From positions 1 to 25,435 of the forward strand of contig DNUZ01000023.1 in the NCBI GenBank assembly GCA_003507655.1: 25,435 nucleotides of DNA. Direction: 5' to 3'. Positions 8,280 to 15,086 of this stretch are shown one piece after another. A program made the translations under genes and the position numbers. The stretch's first letter is position 1. Each line of letters begins with the position of its first letter. The notes under the pieces are model-generated. The model searched no databases, was not told the DNA's origin, and saw only the letters and a list, made by a program, of their open reading frames with translations. This stretch comes from Lachnospiraceae bacterium. Its GTDB lineage: Bacteria > Bacillota > Clostridia > Lachnospirales > Lachnospiraceae.

Positions 8280-9365
8280 ATGGAGAAAAAAAAGGTAGTA
8301 GTGGGAATGTCGGGCGGTGTAGATTCATCCGTAGCGGCATATCTCTTAAAAGAACAGGGCTATGATGTCATCGGAGTTACGATGCAGATATGGCAGGACG
8401 AGAGTACACAGATTCAGGAAGAAAACGGCGGATGCTGTGGACTGAGTGCTGTGGATGATGCAAGAAGAGTAGCAGGAGAACTTGGAATCCCTTATTATGT
8501 CATGAATTTTAAGCGGGAATTCAAAGAACAGGTCATGGATTATTTTATCGGCGAATATCGTTTAGGAAGAACACCGAATCCGTGTATTGCCTGCAACCGT
8601 CATGTAAAATGGGAAGCACTGCTAAAAAGGAGTCTCGATATCGGAGCAGATTACATTGCCACCGGACATTATGCCAGAATCGAGCAGCTTGCAAATGGCA
8701 GATATGCCATCAAGAATTCCGTAACAGCAAAAAAAGACCAGACCTATGCACTGTATAATCTGACGCAGGAACAGTTGTCACATACCCTGATGCCGGTGGG
8801 AGCTTATACGAAAGACGAGATACGAAGCATTGCTGAAAAGATCAATCTGCGTGTGGCAAACAAACCGGACAGTCAGGACATCTGTTTTGTACCGGATGGC
8901 GATTATGCCGGATTTATTGAACGCGAGATCGGAGACAGTGTTGCAAAAGAAGGAAACTTTGTCTTAGAAGACGGAACGGTTCTTGGAAAACATAAGGGAA
9001 TTACCCACTATACCATTGGACAGAGAAAGGGCTTGAACCTTTCTATGGGAAAACCGGTCTTTGTAACGGAAATCCGTCCTGAAACGAATGAAGTGGTCAT
9101 TGGAGATAATGAAGATCTTTTTGTGCGGGAAGTCTATGCAGACCGGATCAACTTTATGTCGGTACCGGATTTAAAGGAAAAACAGCATTTTAAAGCAAAA
9201 ATCCGCTATGCACATCAGGGAGCACCGGCGCTGATCGAGCAGATTGACGATGATCTGATCCGATGCACATTTGAAGAACCGCAAAGAGCCATGACTCCGG
9301 GACAGGCTTTAGTATTTTATGATGGAGAATATGTTGCGGGCGGTGGTACGATCATCAAAAGATGA
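8280..9365 (+). CDS. mnmA: tRNA-specific 2-thiouridylase MnmA
   Basis: A 361-residue enzyme that replaces the 2-oxygen of wobble U34 in Lys, Glu and Gln tRNAs with sulfur. The PP-loop GMSGGVDSSVAAYLL (9-23) adenylates the uridine. Cys105 in NPCIACNRHVKW and Cys202 in SQDICFVPDGDY are the catalytic nucleophile and persulfide cysteines; an additional Cys102 sits in the first motif. GHYARIE and KKDQTYALY are further conserved blocks, and the C-terminus forms the usual beta-barrel (GQALVFYDGEYVAGGGTI). It starts 13 nt after nifU, with GGAGGGAATT before the ATG. The operon couples the sulfur donor directly to its tRNA acceptor. The stop TGA ends at the base before the first stop base of the convergent gene. 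Confidence 0.97.
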   Translation: MEKKKVVVGMSGGVDSSVAAYLLKEQGYDVIGVTMQIWQDESTQIQEENGGCCGLSAVDDARRVAGELGIPYYVMNFKREFKEQVMDYFIGEYRLGRTPNPCIACNRHVKWEALLKRSLDIGADYIATGHYARIEQLANGRYAIKNSVTAKKDQTYALYNLTQEQLSHTLMPVGAYTKDEIRSIAEKINLRVANKPDSQDICFVPDGDYAGFIEREIGDSVAKEGNFVLEDGTVLGKHKGITHYTIGQRKGLNLSMGKPVFVTEIRPETNEVVIGDNEDLFVREVYADRINFMSVPDLKEKQHFKAKIRYAHQGAPALIEQIDDDLIRCTFEEPQRAMTPGQALVFYDGEYVAGGGTIIKR

Positions 9366-10646
9366 TCATACCCGCAGAAATTTTCGTTTATATTCGTTTG
9401 GAATCGCAAAACCGCTCTTTTGTACGGCAGCCATACGATAGAGTTCAGAAGCAAGCACATCTTTTTTCAAAAGAGCTTGGGCTGCTTCATCTAACTGCTG
9501 TTTTTTGTCCAAAGGAGAGGTGAGAAGCGGAATCGTGGAATGTTGTTTCAGTTCCTTTAAAAGAGGAGCAGCATCCTCGCGAAAACCAAGTATTTTTCCA
9601 TATGGTACATAATCAAGATTACGGTAAAAGCCGTAATCTTTTTCTTTTATATCTAAAAGAATGTGAGTAAGAAGCCTGCTCAGACGGGTGTAGGTTACTT
9701 CTTTGGTCTTTAGATCATCCAGAAAATCCACAACGGATGAAAAATGTTCCCGCTGTCGCAGGATCCGGTTAGAAAGCTCCAAAGAGCCGTCTGCATAGTC
9801 GGTAAATGAGTCGTGAGTAACCAGACAATAGCCTAGCATAGCGGCAAAATCCTCTTCAAACATCAGCGGATGTGCGTTCAATGCTTCGCATAAGGTCAAA
9901 AAGGCACTTTCCGGCATCCATGCCTCTAAGGCAGAAAAGTCGCTGTAAAGGTCGGCCAGTCCGTTCAGATAAGAACGGATTCCGGTTGCAGACGCAAAAG
10001 AAGTATCTAAGTCATTTGCATGATAACCGCTTCCGATACGGGCAATGGGAACCGGGCGGATCTGACTGTTCCGGCGAAAAAGGGCCTTGCAGTATTCCAG
10101 TCCTAAGATATTATTCGGCGAAGCTAAGATCGTTTCTGCTAATTCAGGTGTAACCGAAGCGAATACAGAAGGATCACCGGATAAAGAGGCAGACAGAGAA
10201 GTCTGTACGGCAAAGGCTCTTGCAGCAGGATAACTCATTCCTTTTTTTAAGGCATCATTCAAAGCTGAACGATAGGTGGAAGGTTCTTCGGCTAAAAAAC
10301 GTGCTAAGGACAATAGGGCAGTCTGATCCGGCGTTTCACAGCCAAAGCAGACAGCGGAAGTTACCCCGATGCGGTCTAAAAGGGCAATGCCTGCCCCGGC
10401 AAAATATTCCGCACTTGCCGTAGACCAGAGGACCGGAAGTTCTAATACCAGATCCGCTCCGTTTTCTAATGCCATTTTGGCTCTGGTATATTTGTCGATC
10501 AAAGCGGGGGCACCCCGCTGTACAAAATCCCCGCTCATGACCACGATAAGATAGTCGGCATTTGTATCATTTCTTGCTTTTTCTAACTGATAAAGATGTC
10601 CGTTGTGGAACGGATTGTATTCTGCAATAATACCTGTAACATTCAT
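9366..10646 (-). CDS. tmcAL: tRNA(Met) cytidine acetate ligase (TmcAL, YlbM)
   Basis: A 426-residue homologue of B. subtilis TmcAL, which uses acetate and ATP (through acetyl-AMP) to form N4-acetylcytidine at the wobble position of elongator tRNA-Met. The nucleotidyltransferase-like N-terminus GIIAEYNPFHNGHLYQLEKA holds the HNGH motif (14-17), followed by VVMSGDFVQRGAPALIDKYTRAKMALENG and LVLELP. The C-terminal half binds tRNA, with PNNILGLEYCKAL a conserved block. I chose the ATG at 10646 because the residues upstream of it lack family similarity and because a good promoter at 10696-10724 would start the message downstream of the longer start. GGGAG is 11 nt before this ATG. It abuts mnmA tail to tail, so two wobble-base modifiers lie side by side. 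Confidence 0.93.
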   Translation of the reverse strand: MNVTGIIAEYNPFHNGHLYQLEKARNDTNADYLIVVMSGDFVQRGAPALIDKYTRAKMALENGADLVLELPVLWSTASAEYFAGAGIALLDRIGVTSAVCFGCETPDQTALLSLARFLAEEPSTYRSALNDALKKGMSYPAARAFAVQTSLSASLSGDPSVFASVTPELAETILASPNNILGLEYCKALFRRNSQIRPVPIARIGSGYHANDLDTSFASATGIRSYLNGLADLYSDFSALEAWMPESAFLTLCEALNAHPLMFEEDFAAMLGYCLVTHDSFTDYADGSLELSNRILRQREHFSSVVDFLDDLKTKEVTYTRLSRLLTHILLDIKEKDYGFYRNLDYVPYGKILGFREDAAPLLKELKQHSTIPLLTSPLDKKQQLDEAAQALLKKDVLASELYRMAAVQKSGFAIPNEYKRKFLRV

Positions 10647-10695
10647 TTTTTCGTACACTCCCTGTTTATTGATGGCTTTGGATGAGAATGGCTCA

Positions 10696-10724
10696 ATTAT
10701 AGCATGCCCGTTTTTTATCAGCAA
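10696..10724 (-). promoter_or_regulatory. Promoter of tmcAL
   Basis: On the minus strand TTGCTG (10724-10719), a 17-nt spacer and TATAAT (10701-10696) form a good sigma-A promoter. It supports the start at 10646, since a start at 10724 would coincide with the -35 box. It stands back to back with the ackA promoter, 17 nt apart. Confidence 0.65.
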
Positions 10725-10741
10725 GACTCCGGCAGGGGGAC

Positions 10742-10770
10742 TTGTATAAAAAAGAGAAAACGATTATAAT
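10742..10770 (+). promoter_or_regulatory. Promoter of ackA
   Basis: TTGTAT (10742-10747) and a perfect TATAAT (10765-10770) are separated by 17 nt. The predicted start is near 10777, giving a leader of about 45 nt that ends in GTGAGGAAAAGAA before the ATG. Confidence 0.7.
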
Positions 10771-10822
10771 AAATATACTTTACTGTTTAAAATCAGGAAA
10801 AAAGAAGAAGTGAGGAAAAGAA

Positions 10823-12016
10823 ATGAATATATTGGTCATCAACTGCGGAAGCAGTTCTTTAAAATTTCAGCTGATCGATTCTGCAAGTGAGAAAGTACTT
10901 GCAAAAGGTCTGTGCGAGAGAATCGGAATTGATGGAAGACTGGTTTATCAGTCCGAAGGAAATGAAAAAGAGATTACAAAAGAGCATATGCCAACACATA
11001 CAGAAGCTGTCAAACTGGTGTTAGAGGCACTGGTAAATCCAAAGACAGGCGCCATTTCATCTTTAGATGAGATCGGAGCTGTCGGTCATCGTATCGTTCA
11101 TGGTGGAGAGGCATTCACAGAATCTACATTGATCACGGATGAAGTGATCGCAGCAGTAGAGCGTGTCAGTGAATTAGCACCTTTACACAATCCGGCAAAT
11201 CTGATCGGTATTGAAGCCTGTCAGAAGCTGATGCCGGGTGTTCCGATGGCAGCAGTATTTGATACGGCATTTCATCAGACGATGCCTGCTGAGGCGTATA
11301 TGTATGGTATTCCTTATAAGTACTACTCACAGTTCAAAGTTCGTAAATACGGTTTCCACGGAACCAGCCACAGCTATGTATCCAAGCATGCTGCAGATAT
11401 GTTAGGACAGCCATACGAATCCTTAAAGACGATCGTCTGTCATTTAGGAAACGGTGCATCTGTCTGTGCAGTAAAAAATGGAAAATCTGTAGATACTTCC
11501 ATGGGCCTGACACCGTTAGAGGGACTTGTTATGGGAACAAGAAGTGGTGACATCGATCCATCCGTCATTGAGTATATTGCAGAAAAAGAGAATTTTGAGA
11601 TGGAACACATCATGGATGTTTTAAATAAAAAATCCGGTGTTTATGGTATCTCCGGTGTGTCCAGTGATTTCCGTGACATTGAGGCAGCAGCAGAAGCAGG
11701 CGATGAAAGAGCAGCACTTGCACAGGATGTATTCTGCTATCGCGTGGTAAAATATATCGGTGCCTATGCAGCCGCTATGAACGGAGTGGATGCGATCTGC
11801 TTTACCGCAGGCTTAGGAGAAAATTCCGGTGAGACCCGCAAGAAGATCTGCGATTATTTAGGATACCTCGGCGTAGAGTTAGACGAAGAAGCAAATAAGA
11901 GACGTGGAGAGGATTTAGTGATCTCTACAGAAAGCTCTAAAGTCAAGGTTCTGATGGTGCCGACAAACGAAGAACTTGCCATTGCAAGAGAGACAGCGGC
12001 ACTGGTTCAGAAATAG
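10823..12016 (+). CDS. ackA: Acetate kinase
   Basis: A 397-residue ASKHA-fold enzyme that makes ATP and acetate from acetyl phosphate, the last step of acetate fermentation. The phosphate-binding strand INCGSSSLKFQL contains Asn7. VGHRIVHGGE, FDTAFHQTMP, YGFHGTSHSYV and GLTPLEGLVMGTRSGDIDPSV are the family signatures, and FTAGLGENSGETR and VPTNEELAIA complete the nucleotide-binding C-terminal half. Length is normal. It has its own promoter and is not preceded by phosphotransacetylase (pta), unlike many clostridial pta-ackA pairs; instead it is divergent from tmcAL. No clear terminator separates it from the following promoter at 12050, so readthrough into yceD is possible. Confidence 0.98.
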   Translation: MNILVINCGSSSLKFQLIDSASEKVLAKGLCERIGIDGRLVYQSEGNEKEITKEHMPTHTEAVKLVLEALVNPKTGAISSLDEIGAVGHRIVHGGEAFTESTLITDEVIAAVERVSELAPLHNPANLIGIEACQKLMPGVPMAAVFDTAFHQTMPAEAYMYGIPYKYYSQFKVRKYGFHGTSHSYVSKHAADMLGQPYESLKTIVCHLGNGASVCAVKNGKSVDTSMGLTPLEGLVMGTRSGDIDPSVIEYIAEKENFEMEHIMDVLNKKSGVYGISGVSSDFRDIEAAAEAGDERAALAQDVFCYRVVKYIGAYAAAMNGVDAICFTAGLGENSGETRKKICDYLGYLGVELDEEANKRRGEDLVISTESSKVKVLMVPTNEELAIARETAALVQK

Positions 12017-12049
12017 CTCAAAAATATAGCTGAAATAAGGCAAAATCTG

Positions 12050-12078
12050 TTGACAAATATCCGGTGGATATGTATAAT
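12050..12078 (+). promoter_or_regulatory. Consensus promoter of yceD-rpmF with a palindrome in the spacer
   Basis: TTGACA (12050-12055) and TATAAT (12073-12078) are perfect, with a 17-nt spacer. The spacer is almost entirely filled by the inverted repeat ATATCC-GGT-GGATAT (12057-12071). A dimeric repressor bound there would block RNA polymerase, so this may be an operator, but no regulator is identified. Confidence 0.75.
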
Positions 12079-12104
12079 TGTTTAGGTGTGAATAGGAGAA
12101 GAAG

Positions 12105-12632
12105 ATGAAAGTTGATTTGACAGATATCAAAGCTTTGGAAAACAGGGAAGTAGAAAAAAGAGTTCCCGTGGACCTCGTCACATTCGACTCGAAGCTGGGT
12201 AAATTTCCTATTACAAAAAAGGAAGATGTGGCACTCCATATCAGGAACGAAGAGAATAAGCGGCTGTTTGTTCAGGGTACGACAGAGCTGACCATTGAGA
12301 TTCCTTGTGACCGTTGTCTGGAGGAAGTTCCGACAACATTCCATATAGACATCAATAAGGAGATCCCATTAGAGGAGACTCCGGATGTGGATGAGGAAAA
12401 GCTGGAAGCGAAGGACTACATGCTTGGATTTCATCTTGATTTAGATAGAATCATTTATGATGAAGTTTTGGTTAACTGGCCCATGAAAGTATTATGTAAA
12501 GAGGATTGTGCAGGCATTTGCAAGAAATGTGGCAAGAATCTGAATCATGGTACCTGTGACTGTGAAAAGACAGAACCAGATCCAAGAATGGCAGTTATCC
12601 AAGATGTATTTAAGAATTTTAAGGAGGTGTAA
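12105..12632 (+). CDS. YceD/DUF177 family protein
   Basis: A 175-residue protein of the YceD (DUF177) family, which is found almost always just before rpmF and is linked to 23S rRNA or large-subunit biogenesis in bacteria and plastids. The family core LTIEIPCDRCLEEVPTTF has the cysteine pair Cys68 and Cys71. The C-terminal half carries a second cysteine-rich segment, CKEDCAGICKKCGKN and HGTCDCE (Cys131, 135, 139, 142, 151, 153), which probably binds metal, and ends with the usual DPRMAVIQDVFKNF. GAATAGGAGAAGAAG precedes the ATG. It is cotranscribed with rpmF, 4 nt downstream. The molecular role in this organism is inferred from the family only. Confidence 0.9.
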   Translation: MKVDLTDIKALENREVEKRVPVDLVTFDSKLGKFPITKKEDVALHIRNEENKRLFVQGTTELTIEIPCDRCLEEVPTTFHIDINKEIPLEETPDVDEEKLEAKDYMLGFHLDLDRIIYDEVLVNWPMKVLCKEDCAGICKKCGKNLNHGTCDCEKTEPDPRMAVIQDVFKNFKEV

Positions 12633-12636
12633 CCAA

Positions 12637-12816
12637 ATGTCAATTTGTCCAAAGAACAAATCCTCTAAGGGTAGAAGAGATAAAAGAAGAGCAAACTGGA
12701 AAATGACTGCTCCGACTTTAGTAAAATGCAGTAAATGCGGAGAGTTAATGATGCCTCACAGAGTTTGCAAAAGCTGTGGCTCATATAACAAGAGAGAAAT
12801 CGTTGCACAGGATTAA
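12637..12816 (+). CDS. rpmF: 50S ribosomal protein L32
   Basis: A 59-residue basic protein, the zinc-ribbon form of L32. It begins MSICPKNKSSKGRRDKRRANW, the conserved rRNA-binding stretch. A zinc ribbon follows, made of Cys31-x2-Cys34 (VKCSKCGEL) and Cys44-x2-Cys47 (RVCKSCGSY), so it is the zinc-dependent paralogue type. The start is set by AAGGAGGTGTAACCAA directly before ATG 12637; longer in-frame readings begin inside yceD. A strong terminator follows, which separates it from plsX. Confidence 0.97.
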   Translation: MSICPKNKSSKGRRDKRRANWKMTAPTLVKCSKCGELMMPHRVCKSCGSYNKREIVAQD

Positions 12817-12827
12817 TCTGTCATCAT

Positions 12828-12858
12828 TGAGGAGTGTTTGAAAGAACACTCCTTTTTT
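12828..12858 (+). terminator. Rho-independent terminator after rpmF
   Basis: AGGAGTGTT (12830-12838) pairs perfectly with AACACTCCT (12845-12853) around a 6-nt loop, followed by six T in all. It ends the yceD-rpmF unit 12 nt after the rpmF stop. Confidence 0.85.
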
Positions 12859-12990
12859 GCTATATAGGAAATTCCTATATAGCAAAAGCCCTTCGGGCAG
12901 AATCGCACTGCGGCGGAAAGGAATTGTGTCGCAGATGCGACCCGCCGCAGGCGGAGAATCCTGCAAGCAGGATTCTTTCTTAGGAACTTT
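12858..12990. repeat. Compact GC-rich multi-hairpin intergenic element
   Basis: Four palindromes stand in a row. The first is TGCTATATAGGAA/TTCCTATATAGCA (12858-12884, 13-bp arms, one-base centre). The second is the small GCCC-TTC-GGGC (12888-12898). The third is a nested pair: outer stem CTGCGGCGG/CCGCCGCAG (12908-12916 with 12942-12950) and inner stem GTCGCA/TGCGAC (12928-12941). The fourth is AGAATCCTGC-AA-GCAGGATTCT (12955-12976). All stems are perfect. The core is much richer in G+C than its surroundings and holds no convincing gene. It resembles a REP/BIME-like or MITE-like dispersed repeat, or a structured RNA; only one copy occurs in this window. Confidence 0.65.
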
Positions 12991-13008
12991 TTTTCAGGAG
13001 GGAAAGCT

Positions 13009-13644
13009 GTGAACACAGAACATGATAATACGCTGCTTTCTATATTAGGAAAAATCACAGACAGTCTGTTACTCTGTCTGCTGTATCTGCTCAGTTGTCT
13101 GCCGGTGATTACGATCGGAGCGGCAACGACAGCACTTTATTATACCACGCACAAAGTACTCCGCTGTGACAGGAGTTATCTTTGGAAAGAATATAAGCGG
13201 GCATGGAAAGAGAATTTTAAACAGGCAACCATCTGCTGGCTTATCTTTGCCGGGATCGGTGCTTTGCTTGGATTTGACATCTATGTGATGTATGGGATCT
13301 TTCGTGCCGGAAGTCCATACGGAAGTGCCTATGTATTTTTTGCGGTACTGCTGATGGCGGAAATTTTGTGGATGGTATATACCTTTGCATACATTGCAAG
13401 ATTTCAGAATAGTACAAAGGAAGTGTTAAGAAACAGTGCGATCATGACGGTCATCCACATTCCAAAGAGCCTTGCACTTTTAGCCGTGTTAGGAGTAGGT
13501 GCCTTTTTGGTATGGCTGATACCGCCGCTGTTTTTGATCATTCCGGTGCTGTGTGCCTGGTTTGCAGAGGTAATCTTAGAGAGTGTCTTTGTGAATTATA
13601 TCAAGGAAGAGGACAGGGAAGACGGGAAAGAAGATTTTTCGTAA
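13009..13644 (+). CDS. YesL-like (DUF624) integral membrane protein
   Basis: A 211-residue membrane protein with five or so hydrophobic segments. The start NTEHDNTLLSILGKITDSLLLCLLYLLSCLPVITIGAATTALYY is the family signature, as is YTFAYIARFQNSTKEVLRNS in the middle. The start codon is GTG, chosen because CAGGAGGGAAAGCT stands right before it. YesL proteins usually sit in carbohydrate-uptake loci; the function is unknown. Here the gene lies between rpmF and plsX, which adjoin directly in many Firmicutes. Both it and the multi-hairpin element may thus be insertions into a conserved block. It has a charged cytoplasmic tail (KEEDREDGKEDFS). Confidence 0.85.
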   Translation: MNTEHDNTLLSILGKITDSLLLCLLYLLSCLPVITIGAATTALYYTTHKVLRCDRSYLWKEYKRAWKENFKQATICWLIFAGIGALLGFDIYVMYGIFRAGSPYGSAYVFFAVLLMAEILWMVYTFAYIARFQNSTKEVLRNSAIMTVIHIPKSLALLAVLGVGAFLVWLIPPLFLIIPVLCAWFAEVILESVFVNYIKEEDREDGKEDFS

Positions 13645-13677
13645 AAGGCAATTTTTAGAAACAACCGTTTTTTGTGG

Positions 13678-13706
13678 TTGATTTATAGAAACAGATATAG
13701 TATATT
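13678..13706 (+). promoter_or_regulatory. Probable promoter of plsX-acpP
   Basis: TTGATT (13678-13683), a 17-nt spacer and TATATT (13701-13706) lie about 35 nt before the plsX start. The -35 box overlaps a small hairpin, CAACC with GGTTG (13662-13680), whose meaning is unclear. I see no FapR-type operator. Confidence 0.5.
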
Positions 13707-13739
13707 TTCTTATAGACATGCGAATAAGGAGGTATTCCT

Positions 13740-14762
13740 ATGCAGGAAGAGGTACGGGTTGTACTGGATGCAATGGGAGGAGACCATGCACCGGAAGAGA
13801 TGATCAAGGGTGCAGTGGAAGCAGTAAACGAAAAAAATAACATCCATGTTCTTTTGGTCGGACAGGAAGATGTCATATCCGAGGAACTGGAAAAATATAC
13901 CTATCCTAAGGAAAGAATGGAGATTGTCCATGCATCTGAAGTGATAGAGACCGCAGAACCGCCGGTCATGGCGATCCGCAAGAAGAAGGATTCCTCCATT
14001 GTGGTAGGAATGAACATGGTAAAGAACGGTGAGGCAGATGCTTTTGTGTCAGCGGGAAGTTCAGGAGCCATTCTTGTAGGTGGACAGGTTATCGTAGGCA
14101 GGATCAAGGGAATTGAAAGACCGCCGTTAGCACCGCTGATCCCAACGGAACAGGGAGTATCCCTTTTAGTCGATTGTGGTGCGAATGTGGATGCGAGACC
14201 GAGCCATTTGGTACAGTTTGCAAAGATGGGTTCTATTTATATGGAACATGTCATGGGCATCAAAAAGCCGAGAGTTGCGATCGTCAACATCGGAGCAGAG
14301 GAAGAAAAAGGAAATGCACTGGTAAAAGAGACATTTCCACTGTTAAAAGAATGTGAAGATATTAACTTTGTTGGAAGCATTGAGGCGAGAGAGATTCCGC
14401 ACGGATATGCAGATGTCATTGTGTGTGAAGCATTTACCGGAAATGTGATCTTAAAACTCTATGAAGGCGTGGCATCGACATTAATGAGTGCCGTAAAGCA
14501 GGGCATGATGTCATCGTTAAAGAGCAAGATCGGAGCATTGATGGTAAAGCCGGCGTTGAAGAGCACGCTGAAACAGTTTGATACCGCACAGTACGGTGGA
14601 GCACCGCTGTTAGGCTTAAACGGTCTGGTCGTTAAGACACATGGAAGCTCTAAGGCGGCAGAGATTAAAAATACCATTTTGCAGTGTGCCGTATTCCAGG
14701 AACAGGACATCAATCAGAAAATAAAAACTTATATTGTACAAAAACAGGAAGAACAGGAATAA
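13740..14762 (+). CDS. plsX: Phosphate acyltransferase PlsX
   Basis: A 340-residue enzyme that converts acyl-ACP and phosphate to acyl phosphate, the donor used by PlsY in phospholipid synthesis; it associates with the inner face of the membrane. The N-terminus [24 protein letters not shown] is diagnostic, with later blocks [42 protein letters not shown], and [18 protein letters not shown]. The ending [20 protein letters not shown] is also conserved. AAGGAGGTATTCCT precedes the ATG. It is followed 13 nt later by acpP, the carrier of its substrate. This pairing is the usual Gram-positive arrangement. Nothing odd in the sequence. Confidence 0.97.
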   Translation: MQEEVRVVLDAMGGDHAPEEMIKGAVEAVNEKNNIHVLLVGQEDVISEELEKYTYPKERMEIVHASEVIETAEPPVMAIRKKKDSSIVVGMNMVKNGEADAFVSAGSSGAILVGGQVIVGRIKGIERPPLAPLIPTEQGVSLLVDCGANVDARPSHLVQFAKMGSIYMEHVMGIKKPRVAIVNIGAEEEKGNALVKETFPLLKECEDINFVGSIEAREIPHGYADVIVCEAFTGNVILKLYEGVASTLMSAVKQGMMSSLKSKIGALMVKPALKSTLKQFDTAQYGGAPLLGLNGLVVKTHGSSKAAEIKNTILQCAVFQEQDINQKIKTYIVQKQEEQE

Positions 14763-14775
14763 GGAGGAAATCGAT

Positions 14776-15006
14776 ATGGAATTTGAAAAAATTAAAGCGA
14801 TTATCGCAGAAGTATTAAACGTTGATGAAAATGAGATTACAATGGAAACAACATTTACCGATGACTTAGGAGCAGATTCCTTAGATGTATTCCAGATCAT
14901 CATGGGATTAGAGGAAGAATTTGATATTGAGATCGCCAACGAAGATGCAGAAAAAATTGTGACAGTCGGTGATGCCGTAGAGCAGATTAAGAATGCTTTA
15001 GCATAA
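14776..15006 (+). CDS. acpP: Acyl carrier protein
   Basis: A 76-residue acidic helical protein that carries growing acyl chains on a phosphopantetheine arm. The attachment serine is Ser35 in [21 protein letters not shown], the canonical motif. It starts [18 protein letters not shown] at ATG 14776, which follows TAAGGAGGAAATCGAT; longer readings start inside plsX. One position in the helix after the serine is Phe-Gln (DVFQ) in place of the commoner DVVE or DTVE, a small variation. It is cotranscribed with plsX and is the likely main fatty-acid ACP of the organism. Confidence 0.97.
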   Translation: MEFEKIKAIIAEVLNVDENEITMETTFTDDLGADSLDVFQIIMGLEEEFDIEIANEDAEKIVTVGDAVEQIKNALA

Positions 15007-15030
15007 CAGAACAAGGAAATGAGTAGTGAG

Positions 15031-15060
15031 AAGCCCTTTCTTTTTCAGAGGGCTTTTCGT
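15031..15060 (+). terminator. Terminator or attenuator between acpP and rnc
   Basis: AAGCCCT (15031-15037) and AGGGCTT (15049-15055) form a 7-bp stem, followed by TTCGTTATAT. The T tract is interrupted, so termination may be partial. I see no convincing promoter between this hairpin and rnc, which suggests that rnc depends in part on readthrough. Confidence 0.55.
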
Positions 15061-15086
15061 TATATATGGAAAGAGGAGAAAGAATT

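Noticed and set aside
12858..12976. The run of palindromes as a possible CRISPR array
   Set aside because: The four palindromes differ in sequence and length, there is no constant repeat with regular spacers, and no cas gene is nearby.
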